Origin: JAFGPL01 sp963781805
Lineage (GTDB): Bacteria; Bacteroidota; Bacteroidia; Bacteroidales; UBA10428
Assembly: GCA_963781805.1 (NCBI GenBank)
Contig: CAWAHF010000004.1
Span: 2,666,001-2,730,000, forward strand
Reading direction: 5' to 3'
DNA length: 64,000 nucleotides
The notes beneath the pieces are model-generated. The model searched no databases. It was not told the origin of the DNA and was given only the letters and a program-made list of their open reading frames with translations. Both the position numbers and the translations under genes were made by a program. Shown here in pieces: positions 19,032 through 27,777 of the stretch (position 1 is its first letter; the number at the start of each line of letters is the position of its first letter).

Positions 19032-20798
19032 ATGAAAAGTATAAATATAATTCTAACAATGTTTGCGCTTATTGTAGGCATGACAGCCTGCAATGACGAG
19101 CTCGATGTTCAGAACCCGAACAATCAGACAACCTACGATTTTGGCAAGACAGAATCAGAGCTTCAGGAGGCTGTCATTGCGTGCTACACCGCTTTGCGCT
19201 GGGACGGTTCATTTTCCCGTGTTGGCTACACCTTGGATGCTGTACGAGGCGACGAAGTCTGGAACTCATCCCAACAGTGGTATTTGGAATACGACAACCT
19301 CAATTCTCCCGGTACTATCGGGATAGGTGACGAGTGGCCATGGCGCAGCTTCTACATTGTAGTAAACCACGCCAACTTTGTGTTGTCGAAAGTCGATGGT
19401 GTTAATATGTCGGAAGATTCTTATAATCAGATAAAAGGACAGGCCCTTTTCCTCAGATCTTTGGCATACTATGAAATGGCGACATATTACCAGACTGTTC
19501 CATTGATTACGGAGTATCCTGGCGCAAATTCAACACTTGCAGACTTGTATGCATCCAGCAATACTCAAGACGAGGCGTTTGACCAAATAGAGGCTGATCT
19601 CACAACAGCAATGCAAATATTACCATCGCGCGATGCAGGTGGCGAATGGGCTCAAGGTCGTGCTACAAGCGGCGCTGCTGCCGGTTATCTGGCCCGTACA
19701 CTTATGTTTCGTCATAAATATTCTGAGGCTTATACTGTACTAAAAGACATCATCGCCAACAAGTACGGACATTATGTACTTACAGCCGACTATGGTGACA
19801 ACTTCAGAGAAGGCTCGAAATACGAGAATAACGCAGAGAGCCTCTTCGAAGTTCAATTTTTGGACTATGGCACAGAGGGCACCATTGACGAGTGGGTGAT
19901 AGAACTATTAACCTCGGAAGCATCTCAGGGTCAGGCTATAGAAAGCAACTACGCATCTCAGGATTTAGGTAGCTGGGGCGACCTGGCCGGCTCACCGTGG
20001 TTGTATAACCTGTTTAGAAAAGAGAACTGTACAGATGGCCGTCTTGATCCTCGTTTATACTGGACATTGGTTACATACGAAAGTGAATATGACAGCTATA
20101 CCGGCCTGAATGATGCAGCATATCCTAATGGAGATCCGCGTTCCAACACTGTTTATCAACAAAACATAACTGCAACTCCTCGATCAAACACTGCCCAGGG
20201 TGGTATATCAATAGCTAAGTTCACCAATGCAAGAAACAACATCTATCAATCTATTAGTCAAGGATTGCATTGTGGAGTCAACCTGCGCCTTATGCGTTAC
20301 AGCGATGTTTTACTTCGTGCAGCAGAATGCGAAAATGAAATCAATGGCCCAACGCAAACTGCTATCGATTACATTAACGAAGTACGTGAACGTGCTGCGC
20401 TTGCAGATCTTCAACTTTCCAACTTCCCGACTGCTGATGCTCTTTTCGAACAAATAGCAAACGTTGAACGTCCTAAAGAATTCGGTTGCGAAAACGGGCG
20501 TGGTATCGATATAATCCGTTGGGGATTCTTCTACGATGCAGCTCGTCTGAATCAGTTGACTGAACATGGTTCTTATTTGCTCAATGGTGAAGCTTCAACA
20601 ATTGAGCGTACTCCAGAAAACGATACTTTGGTTTGGAAATCATCGTACGATTACTACTATAAGGGACATGAATATCTCCCAATATTTCAAGGTACCCTTA
20701 ATGCTAACCCTAACCTTGTAGGTAACTCGGCAAACAAGAATGAAGATAATGGACCTGCTTTCAAAGCTAAATGGACTATTCATCCTGTTGTAGAGTAG
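19032..20798 (+). CDS. SusD/RagB-family glycan-binding lipoprotein
   Basis: 588 residues, with lipobox VGMTAC (Cys about 20) for attachment to the outer surface. A mostly alpha-helical TPR-containing SusD fold: GQALFLRSLAYYEMATYYQTVPLI is the diagnostic segment near residue 137. YSDVLLRAAECENEINGP and the C-terminal ERPKEFGCENGRGIDIIRWG are the SusD/RagB signatures. It forms a lid on the SusC partner and binds oligosaccharide. It is the last gene of the imported three-gene unit and is followed by a strong intrinsic terminator at 20821-20868. C-ending codons are as frequent as in the SusC gene. Confidence 0.95.
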   Translation: MKSINIILTMFALIVGMTACNDELDVQNPNNQTTYDFGKTESELQEAVIACYTALRWDGSFSRVGYTLDAVRGDEVWNSSQQWYLEYDNLNSPGTIGIGDEWPWRSFYIVVNHANFVLSKVDGVNMSEDSYNQIKGQALFLRSLAYYEMATYYQTVPLITEYPGANSTLADLYASSNTQDEAFDQIEADLTTAMQILPSRDAGGEWAQGRATSGAAAGYLARTLMFRHKYSEAYTVLKDIIANKYGHYVLTADYGDNFREGSKYENNAESLFEVQFLDYGTEGTIDEWVIELLTSEASQGQAIESNYASQDLGSWGDLAGSPWLYNLFRKENCTDGRLDPRLYWTLVTYESEYDSYTGLNDAAYPNGDPRSNTVYQQNITATPRSNTAQGGISIAKFTNARNNIYQSISQGLHCGVNLRLMRYSDVLLRAAECENEINGPTQTAIDYINEVRERAALADLQLSNFPTADALFEQIANVERPKEFGCENGRGIDIIRWGFFYDAARLNQLTEHGSYLLNGEASTIERTPENDTLVWKSSYDYYYKGHEYLPIFQGTLNANPNLVGNSANKNEDNGPAFKAKWTIHPVVE

Positions 20799-20820
20799 GA
20801 ATCATTTTCTTAAATTAGAG

Positions 20821-20868
20821 ACTTCCTTATCGACGTATTTTTTGTTTGTCGATAAGGAAGTTTTTTTT
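20821..20868 (+). terminator. Intrinsic terminator after susD
   Basis: A perfect 14-bp stem: ACTTCCTTATCGAC (20821-20834) pairs with GTCGATAAGGAAGT (20848-20861), loop of 13, followed by a run of eight T (20861-20868). It closes the lipoprotein-susC-susD unit and lies just before the truncated GH43 start. Confidence 0.85.
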
Positions 20869-20887
20869 AATAAAAAGCATATTAGAC

Positions 20888-21091
20888 ATGAGTCTAAAGT
20901 ATTTACTGATTTTATCTGTCAGCATAATTGGTCTATCGTTTGCAGGGTGCAAAGACGATGATTTTGAACCTAAAGAGGTTGATTCTGAAACCGATACAAA
21001 TTTCACTATTCCAATATACGCCGACAACTATTCATCGATAGCATCGTGGGCTGACCGAAACGAGTGGAATCTGGCCAATAAACATAATTGA
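20888..21091 (+). pseudogene. N-terminal fragment of a GH43 arabinanase-type lipoprotein
   Basis: 67 codons from ATG 20888. Signal and lipobox IGLSFAGC, an acidic linker (KDDDFEPKEVDSETD), then YADNYSSIASWADRNEWNLANKHN and a stop. From memory the last stretch resembles the segment just before the catalytic HDP motif of GH43 arabinanases ('W.LANVHDPS'). Within the window, YQWGAYNVHDPSI of the GH43 at 24615 shows the same pattern. All catalytic parts are missing. It probably marks the right edge of the imported block. A TTG at 20846 would start inside the terminator and is unlikely. Confidence 0.55.
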
Positions 21092-21093
21092 CA

Positions 21094-21128
21094 CAACGTC
21101 TGCTCAACCTTAAATTGGGTAGACGTTG
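21094..21128 (+). terminator. Hairpin directly after the GH43 fragment
   Basis: CAACGTCTGCTCAA (21094-21107) pairs with TTGGGTAGACGTTG (21115-21128): 14 pairs including two G-U, loop of seven. Only a weak T-rich tail follows (21129-21149), so termination is uncertain. It may be a terminator that travelled with the imported block. Confidence 0.4.
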
Positions 21129-21932
21129 ATTTGTAAAATCTTGTTTTTTACGCTTTGATCTTATCTTTTGGTCATGAAATCAATAATCGGAAACATATTG
21201 CTTGGGTTACTTATTGTTGATGAATCAAATGTATAAACATTGCCTTAAGGGCAGTATTTATTACCTCAATTTTTTAATCAGGATAACTATCCTGAAGCCG
21301 TTTTCGGGCTTTTTTTCAGGAACATATCATGACATGGAGTAGAACAGATAAGCGTATGAAAATATTTTTTACCTATTTTAGGATTAATCACCCGGTACTT
21401 CTGTAACTCGACCCCGGGCAGATCAATGAATAATTTCACATCATCTCTATAGTTGATTATTCTTAAAAAAAATCGATAGCGCAAAGTATTACAATGGGTA
21501 TGAAAAGCAAGATTGCAAAAAAGAAATTCTTTCTTCCCCTATTGATTTTTATTTCGTGGCTGTTGGATTTTTTATCCGTATTGGTTCGCGTTTTTATGAG
21601 ATCACAGATAAAATAGAACCCTAAAATTAACTTTTTCTATCTGGAATTTTATTAATGAATACTTAATTCAACATTTGTCCACCATTTAAAGACAATCCTG
21701 TACCAACATAAGACTGTTATGTGAATATATTTGAATGATGCAATTCGCTTTAAAGAAATGCCAGTAAAAGAAAATATTCCAGCCAGATTGAAAATAATTC
21801 AAATATATTGTTTGATAGCTCTAATCTGCCTTGGAGTGGGTAAGAAAGAAACAAACATTCATTTCCATCAAAATAAATTCTATGGGAATAAATATTTATG
21901 GTAAGAAAATAATAGTTTAAAACTGATCAAAA
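21129..21932. other. Gene-poor region between imported block and GH operon
   Basis: No convincing gene. A terminator-like hairpin with T-run lies at about 21294-21316. A 40-codon + strand frame (21494-21616) encodes a Lys-rich start and one hydrophobic helix (FFLPLLIFISWLLDFLSVLV); it may be a small membrane protein or chance. A 65-codon minus frame (21287-21484) has no recognisable character. The regulatory element at 21666-21733 lies here. Confidence 0.35.
21666..21733 (+). promoter_or_regulatory. Candidate HTCS-activated promoter of the GH43-GH51-GH43 operon
   Basis: ATTCAACATTTGTCCAC at 21666-21682 is identical to the 17-mer before the susC stub. TATATTTG at 21726-21733 fits the -7 element. 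Box-to-(-7) distance is 60 bp here and 59 bp at the other site, so the arrangement as well as the motif is kept. The second TTGTCC half-site is not clear here. The 5' untranslated region would be long (about 190 nt). Confidence 0.6.
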
Positions 21933-22952
21933 ATGAATTATTTTAATAGTATATCGAAAAGTATCTTAACATCCGGTCAATTTAAAACAGTGCTTTTCAT
22001 GTTGACTGTTTTATGTGCCATATCTGCAAAATCGCAGGACAAACCAATCGTTCATGATCCTGTTATGATTAAACAAGATAGTATGTATTATTTATTTTGC
22101 ACTGGTTGGGGAATATCCATGTGGTCTTCAGCAGATATGGCTGACTGGAAAAAAGAAAAACCAGTTTTTGATAAACCTCCTGCCTGGACTATTGAGTCAG
22201 TTCCCGGATTCAAAGGTCATATTTGGGCGCCGGATATTTCTTTTCATGATAACAGGTATTATTTGTATTATTCTGTTTCTGCTTTCGGGAAAAATACTTC
22301 CTGTATAGGAGTAGCAACAAATACAACGCTTAATCCAAATGACCCTGCTTATCATTGGGAAGATCATGGCAAAGTAGTACAATCTGTTCCGGGAAGAGAT
22401 ATGTGGAATGCAATCGATCCAAACCTTACAATGGATGAAAACAATGATGCATGGTTAACGTTTGGTTCCTTTTGGGATGGGATCAAGCAGGTGAAATTAA
22501 CCGACAGCTTAGATGTTATTTCTGAGCCAGAATCCTGGTATACGGTTGCAAGAAGAATGCGTGATTTTAAATACGATGATATAGAAGCAGGAAATGCCGC
22601 CATCGAAGCTCCGTTTATTTTTAAAAAGAATCATTATTATTATTTGTTTGTCTCCTTTGATTACTGCTGCAGGGGGATAAACAGTACGTATAAGATTATG
22701 GTTGGAAGGTCTGAAAAAATCAACGGCCCTTATATTGATCGTGATGGAGTAGAAATGAATCAGGGCGGTGGAACTTTGGTGGTAGGCGGTAATGAATCAT
22801 GGCCCGGAGTTGGTCATAATTCAACATATACCTTCGATGGGATTGATTATATAATTTTTCACGGGTATGATGCATCTGATAATGGCAAACCAAAACTGCT
22901 GATTAGAAAAATTACATGGGATGAAGAAGGTTGGCCAATAGTAAACCTTTAA
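21933..22952 (+). CDS. GH43 glycoside hydrolase, probable arabinan endo- or exo-arabinosidase
   Basis: 339 residues with a secretion signal (about 1-35, AISAKSQ) and no lipobox Cys. Five-bladed GH43 propeller with the three acidic residues in place: base Asp in IVHDPVMI, transition Asp in NAIDPNLTM, acid Glu in AAIEAPFIF. WAPDISFHDNRYYLYYS and GSFWDGIKQV are typical of arabinan-active members. GPGH-like VGHNSTYTFDGIDYIIFHGYD also fits. It should cleave alpha-1,5-arabinan or arabino-oligosaccharides, probably in the periplasm. First gene of a three-gene operon (51 bp to GH51). Endo versus exo cannot be told from sequence. Confidence 0.88.
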   Translation: MNYFNSISKSILTSGQFKTVLFMLTVLCAISAKSQDKPIVHDPVMIKQDSMYYLFCTGWGISMWSSADMADWKKEKPVFDKPPAWTIESVPGFKGHIWAPDISFHDNRYYLYYSVSAFGKNTSCIGVATNTTLNPNDPAYHWEDHGKVVQSVPGRDMWNAIDPNLTMDENNDAWLTFGSFWDGIKQVKLTDSLDVISEPESWYTVARRMRDFKYDDIEAGNAAIEAPFIFKKNHYYYLFVSFDYCCRGINSTYKIMVGRSEKINGPYIDRDGVEMNQGGGTLVVGGNESWPGVGHNSTYTFDGIDYIIFHGYDASDNGKPKLLIRKITWDEEGWPIVNL

Positions 22953-23003
22953 ATAAATTTTAAACTGCAAAAAAATAATTACGAATCCATTAATTAAATA
23001 ATT

Positions 23004-24593
23004 ATGACAACAAAGAAATTATTTCATTCGGTATTGACTTTAACAGCAATATTTTTCTTGTCATCTAATTTTCTTTTCTCTCAAAATGCAAAAATTAAAA
23101 TTGATATCGAAAGGAAAATCGGAGATGTTGACAAAAATATATACAGCAATTTTGTCGAACATCTGGGGCGCTGCGTATATGGTGGAATTTATGAACCTGG
23201 TTCACCTTTATCAGATGAACAAGGTTTCAGAAAAGATGTAATTGAAGCAGTTAAAGGTTTGAATGTAGCGCTTGTAAGATACCCGGGAGGTAACTTTGTA
23301 TCTAACTACCACTGGCTCGATGGCGTTGGACCCAATCGTATACCGCGCATGGAACTGGCATGGTCGAGATTAGAAACAAACAAATTCGGTACCGATGAAT
23401 TCATGGAATTTTGTAAAAAATCAGGAGTTCAGCCATATTTTTCCGTAAACATGGGCACTGGAACTATTGAAGAAGCCCAGCGATGGGTGGAATATTGCAA
23501 TGTAAAGAATGGTCCGTATTTTGCCGAAATGAGAATAAAAAACGGACATCCGGAGCCCTATGGAATTAAATATTGGAGCCTGGGAAATGAAATGGATGGA
23601 TTTTGGCAAATGGGTCATCTGAATGCAGAAGACTATAGCAAAAAAGCCCGGGAGGCTGCTAAATTAATGAAACTAACAGATCCCTCCATTAAACTTGTTG
23701 CAGCAGGTTCCTCAAACTACCGGCCAAATGCTGATCCTAACGAATGGAATGGTAAAGTTCTTGAAGAGCTAAAAGATGTTGTAGATTACATTGCATTGCA
23801 TATTTATGTTGGTAATCCGGAGAATAATTATTACAATTATATGTCAACTCCGCTTGTGCTTGAACAACGCACAAAAATTGTCAAGGGGATGATTTTAAAA
23901 GAAATGGCGAAGGCTCAACGTGGAGATCGTCCTCCCATTTATATTGCTTGGGATGAATATAATGTTTGGTATCGTGCCCGTACCGACGAGTCGATGCAAG
24001 GCACGCGGGCACTTGAGGAGCATTATAATCTGGAAGATGCACTGGTTATCGCAGAATTTCTGAATGCAATTATTCGTAATGCCGACGTCGTAAAAATGGC
24101 TAATATGGCTCAACTGGTAAATGTGATCGCTCCCATATTTACAAATGAAAAGGGATTGTTCAAACAAACAATTTATTACCCGTTGTCGTTATTTGCAAAT
24201 AATGCATTTGGTAAATCACTCGATGTTTTTTGGGAGTGTGATACCTACAATACCGAAGAATTTTTTATTGGATTGGGAGAAAGTAAAACAAAACAAACCA
24301 ATGTTCCGTATTTGGATGTATCAGCAACTTATAATGATGGAGAAGTGATTATATCTGTTGTAAACCGGAACAAGGATAAAGCAATTACCACTGATCTGAT
24401 TTCACAGACGGGTAATTTCACCGGAAATTTCAAAGTATTTGAAGTAAACGGACCTGATATCAAGTCGATGAATGATTTTGGAATAGAAGAAGTAAAAACG
24501 GTTTCTAAACCAGATATTAAAGCAACCGGAGATATCATTACGTATTCTTTTCCACCTCATTCATTTACAATGATGAAGGGGATTATTAAATAA
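23004..24593 (+). CDS. GH51 alpha-L-arabinofuranosidase
   Basis: 529 residues with a signal peptide ending about SNFLFSQ. A TIM barrel with acid/base Glu in YWSLGNEMDGFWQ (about residue 199) and nucleophile Glu in YIAWDEYNVWY, then a C-terminal beta domain (VVNRNKDKAI, YSFPPHSFTMM). FVEHLGRCVYGGIYEPG near the N-terminus is the GH51 hallmark. It removes terminal L-arabinofuranose from arabinan side chains and arabino-oligosaccharides, complementing the two flanking GH43 enzymes. It lies 51 bp after the first GH43 and 21 bp before the second, so one operon. Length is near the family norm. Confidence 0.93.
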   Translation: MTTKKLFHSVLTLTAIFFLSSNFLFSQNAKIKIDIERKIGDVDKNIYSNFVEHLGRCVYGGIYEPGSPLSDEQGFRKDVIEAVKGLNVALVRYPGGNFVSNYHWLDGVGPNRIPRMELAWSRLETNKFGTDEFMEFCKKSGVQPYFSVNMGTGTIEEAQRWVEYCNVKNGPYFAEMRIKNGHPEPYGIKYWSLGNEMDGFWQMGHLNAEDYSKKAREAAKLMKLTDPSIKLVAAGSSNYRPNADPNEWNGKVLEELKDVVDYIALHIYVGNPENNYYNYMSTPLVLEQRTKIVKGMILKEMAKAQRGDRPPIYIAWDEYNVWYRARTDESMQGTRALEEHYNLEDALVIAEFLNAIIRNADVVKMANMAQLVNVIAPIFTNEKGLFKQTIYYPLSLFANNAFGKSLDVFWECDTYNTEEFFIGLGESKTKQTNVPYLDVSATYNDGEVIISVVNRNKDKAITTDLISQTGNFTGNFKVFEVNGPDIKSMNDFGIEEVKTVSKPDIKATGDIITYSFPPHSFTMMKGIIK

Positions 24594-24614
24594 CTATATC
24601 GTAGGAACCTTATA

Positions 24615-26186
24615 ATGCATTTCACTAAGACAAAACAAAACCTGTTGGTATTTTTTAATACGTTTATTTTTTCAGTTGTAATACTTTTAGTAAGTATTTT
24701 TTTGCAGGTATCATGTTCGAAAGATGATGACAACGGTATTCAACCCATAGATACTACTTCAAATGATACCACTCCAACAGATACTGTTTCAAATGATACA
24801 TCAAATGAATTGGTGGTGTTAGTTGATACTGCATTTCTTAAAAGTTATACTGATCTTTATTATAGTGTATATACCTATGATAAAGTATATCAATGGGGAG
24901 CCTACAATGTGCATGATCCGTCAATTTTCTATGACAATGGTTATTTCTATTGTTATTCCACAGATGTATTTTACGGATTACCCATCATGAGAGCAGGTAT
25001 CCAGGTGCGTCGGTCATCCGACCTGGTTAAATGGGAATTTATAGGTTGGGCATATAATGGGATACCCTCACAGGCAGTTGATTATATTACTTCAAATGGC
25101 AGTACTCCAGTAGATAACGTTTGGGCGCCATATATATTAAAATATGGTGATGAATATCGACTTTATTATTCTCAGGCTGCAAATGCCGCCAAATTAAGTG
25201 CAATAGGATTAACCCTGGGAAGTAATCCTGAAGGCCCCTGGACAGAAGCAGGTCTAGTGGTCACATCCAAAAGCACCATTACCATGCCCAATGCTATTGA
25301 TCCTACTGTTATTTTCGATCAGGAAGGAAATAATTACATGTTCTATGGCTCATCATGGGATGGTATATATATCCTTGAGCTTGATCCTAATACTGGGCTA
25401 GCCAAAACAAGTGGATCAAAAGGCAGAAGGGTGGCTCACAGAGGATTTACCGGAGGGACAATGAATGGTAATATTGAAGCTCCCGAAATTATTTACAATC
25501 CGAAATTTAATAAATATTACCTCTTTATTTCATACGACTGGCTCGAAACAAAATACAATGTTAGAGTGGGCAGAGCCGATAATGTTACCGGACCATACTA
25601 TGATTATAATGGTGTGGATTTGAACACTTATGCCGATAATATCCCCATGATTATCGCTCCTTATGCATTTAATGGTAACAGCGGTTGGCAGGGAACCGGA
25701 CATTGTTCTGTATTCTCGTATGGAGATCAGTTCTATATCGCTCATCAGGGACGTCCGGTTGCGAATAAATATTTTATGGATTTACATGTGCGTCGCATGT
25801 TATGGACTGACGATGGCTGGCCGGTGGCATCTCCCGAACGCTTTGCCGGTATTAGTACAACTACGGTAAACCAGGAAGAAATCCCGGGAACCTGGGAACG
25901 AATTAAATTTGGGTATACTGTAGTACCTGGATTTGGGGCCGAACAAACCAATCCCGATTTGCAGAAAGCAGTTGCCATAACCCTTGATGAAGGAGGAACT
26001 ATTAATAGTGATCCAACCTACACCTGGACATTCTCAGATCAAATACTTGAACTTAACTGGAACAATGCATCCGTTGATAAAGTGATTGTTGAGAGAGGCT
26101 GGGATTGGGAAAAGAAAAGTGAAACCATTTTATTTACCGGGTATAATAACGTGGGAACGACCATTTGGGGTAAAAAAGATCCCTAG
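24615..26186 (+). CDS. GH43 arabinan endo-1,5-alpha-L-arabinosidase lipoprotein
   Basis: 523 residues. Lipoprotein signal (LQVSC, Cys about 34) and an Asp/Thr/Ser-rich linker (TTSNDTTPTDTVSNDTSN) suggest surface display. The GH43 propeller has base Asp in NVHDPSIFY, transition Asp in NAIDPTVIF and acid Glu in GNIEAPEIIY. GTGHCSVFSYGDQFYIAHQGR carries the His that coordinates the structural ion in endo-arabinanases. A C-terminal beta domain (about 400-523, WERIKFGYTV ... ILFTGYNNVGTTIWGKKD) is typical of the larger GH43 arabinanases. It probably cuts arabinan at the cell surface so that SusC/D can import the fragments. Last gene of the operon, followed by a terminator at 26318-26354. Confidence 0.9.
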   Translation: MHFTKTKQNLLVFFNTFIFSVVILLVSIFLQVSCSKDDDNGIQPIDTTSNDTTPTDTVSNDTSNELVVLVDTAFLKSYTDLYYSVYTYDKVYQWGAYNVHDPSIFYDNGYFYCYSTDVFYGLPIMRAGIQVRRSSDLVKWEFIGWAYNGIPSQAVDYITSNGSTPVDNVWAPYILKYGDEYRLYYSQAANAAKLSAIGLTLGSNPEGPWTEAGLVVTSKSTITMPNAIDPTVIFDQEGNNYMFYGSSWDGIYILELDPNTGLAKTSGSKGRRVAHRGFTGGTMNGNIEAPEIIYNPKFNKYYLFISYDWLETKYNVRVGRADNVTGPYYDYNGVDLNTYADNIPMIIAPYAFNGNSGWQGTGHCSVFSYGDQFYIAHQGRPVANKYFMDLHVRRMLWTDDGWPVASPERFAGISTTTVNQEEIPGTWERIKFGYTVVPGFGAEQTNPDLQKAVAITLDEGGTINSDPTYTWTFSDQILELNWNNASVDKVIVERGWDWEKKSETILFTGYNNVGTTIWGKKDP

Positions 26187-26317
26187 TAATTCGGAATTAC
26201 CTGATTTGAAATAATAGATTAATTTAAATCTTATTAATTCTTCCGGAACAGAAAGATTGTTTAGTTTTAAGTAGTAAGTAGTAGTTCTTGAGATTGTTGT
26301 AGTATAAGGTGAAACCG

Positions 26318-26354
26318 AAAGGAAATTGAATATCAATTCAATTTCCTTTTTTTT
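26318..26354 (+). terminator. Intrinsic terminator after the arabinan GH operon
   Basis: A 14-bp perfect stem (26318-26331 with 26336-26349; core GGAAATTGAAT/ATTCAATTTCC), a 4-nt loop ATCA, and a T-run to 26354. It lies 132 bp after the GH43 stop in a gene-free stretch of about 370 bp (26187-26556) in which nothing else was recognised. Confidence 0.8.
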
Positions 26355-26556
26355 GGTTTTGAGATTACCGAATGTTAAGTGTAAGAAAATTTATAAGGAA
26401 CAACATGGAATTCGGCTTATATTTAGATTTAAGTATAACAAGTCTATCTATCCTAATTTAGTCTTTTTTAAAATAAACTCAGGATGTCTTTGCTATTATC
26501 ATTTTTGTAAATATTTGGATAAATTTACATTAGGTTTAATTTATTTAACTGCAACC

Positions 26557-27756
26557 ATGAAAAGAGAAAATTTATCCAGACGTAACTTTTTGCGAACATC
26601 ATTCGTTGGAGCAGCTGGTATCTCGATAGGTAGTAAAGCTATTTCGTCCGAAGTACAGAAAAATGAAAAACCCCGGATAACTATACGTAAATTAGGGAAT
26701 ACCGATTTAGTCTTACCTATCGTCAGTATGGGTGTAATGCGTTCCGATAATCCTAACCTGGTAAAAGCAGCGCTTGAGACAGGTATTAAGCATTTTGATA
26801 CCGCTCATGGGTATCAGCAGGGGAATAATGAAATAATGCTTGGCAACTTTTTCAAAAATTATCCCAGAGATTCATTTAGCATTGCTACAAAAGTACATCC
26901 GGATGGTATAGATCGCAAAACAGGTGAAATTGGAATCGGGTCAACGAAAGAAGCTTTTCTGGAAAAGGTAAATATTAGCCTTCAGCGTCTTCAGATGGAA
27001 TATGTGGATATTCTCTTCCATCATTCAACCTCAACCGCACAGGCAGTTAAATATGAACCGGTTCTCGATGCCTTGGTTTCTGCCAAAAAAGCGGGAAAAA
27101 CTAGATATATTGGAGTTTCGACACATAGTAATGAACCGGAAGTAATTCAGGCTGCTATCGATACCGGGGTTATTGATGTTGTATTGACTGCAATTAATTT
27201 TAAACAGGATCATTATCCTCAACTCAAAGAAAAAATAGCACAGGCAGCGGAAAAAGGTATTGGAATAATTGCCATGAAAACTATGGCAGGAGCATTTCTC
27301 GATAAGGAAAGGACACAGCCTATTAATTGCAAAGCTGCTTTGAAATGGGTACTAAAGGATCCTAATGTGCATACAAGCATTCCGGGCATTACCTCTATCG
27401 ATGCTCTCATTCAAAACTGGTCGGTAACGAATGATCTGGAATTGTCTGAAGATGAGTTAAAAGATCTCCGGGAAGCAGGCCTGGTTGCAGGGCTCTATTG
27501 TGATGGTTGCAGCCAGTGCGATGGCAGCTGCCAAAAAGGTCTGCCTGTAAAAGATATTATGCGTGCCTACATGTATGCCTACGGGTACAATGATTTTAAG
27601 CAGGCCCAACACGTTATGAAGCAGCTAAAAGTTGATGCCATGCTGTGCAATGAGTGTGAGATTTGTAGCGTCAAATGCTATAAATATTTTAATGTTGCGG
27701 AAAAAATATCAGATATAAATAGGATTTCCGGAATTCCTGAAGATTTTCTATCGTAA
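26557..27756 (+). CDS. Tat-exported aldo/keto reductase with C-terminal 4Fe-4S-type cysteine motifs
   Basis: 399 residues from ATG 26557; an upstream TTG at 26326 lies inside a terminator and is rejected. The N-terminus SRRNFLRTSFVGAAGISIG is a twin-arginine signal, so the protein folds with cofactor before export. Residues 45-320 are the aldo/keto reductase barrel with VSMGVMRSDN, Asp/Tyr/Lys-type positions in HFDTAHGYQQGNNE and ATKVHPDG, and YVDILFHHS. The last 80 residues hold cysteine clusters CDGCSQCDGSC and CNECEICSVKC, a ferredoxin-like addition common in Bacteroidota relatives. Substrate unknown. The DUF6599 gene follows at 21 bp, so the two are probably co-transcribed. Confidence 0.85.
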   Translation: MKRENLSRRNFLRTSFVGAAGISIGSKAISSEVQKNEKPRITIRKLGNTDLVLPIVSMGVMRSDNPNLVKAALETGIKHFDTAHGYQQGNNEIMLGNFFKNYPRDSFSIATKVHPDGIDRKTGEIGIGSTKEAFLEKVNISLQRLQMEYVDILFHHSTSTAQAVKYEPVLDALVSAKKAGKTRYIGVSTHSNEPEVIQAAIDTGVIDVVLTAINFKQDHYPQLKEKIAQAAEKGIGIIAMKTMAGAFLDKERTQPINCKAALKWVLKDPNVHTSIPGITSIDALIQNWSVTNDLELSEDELKDLREAGLVAGLYCDGCSQCDGSCQKGLPVKDIMRAYMYAYGYNDFKQAQHVMKQLKVDAMLCNECEICSVKCYKYFNVAEKISDINRISGIPEDFLS

Positions 27757-27777
27757 TTCATTTTTAAAATCATACCA

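Noticed and set aside
21287..21484. 65-codon minus frame between the imported block and GH operon
   Set aside because: No recognisable domain, promoter or composition support.
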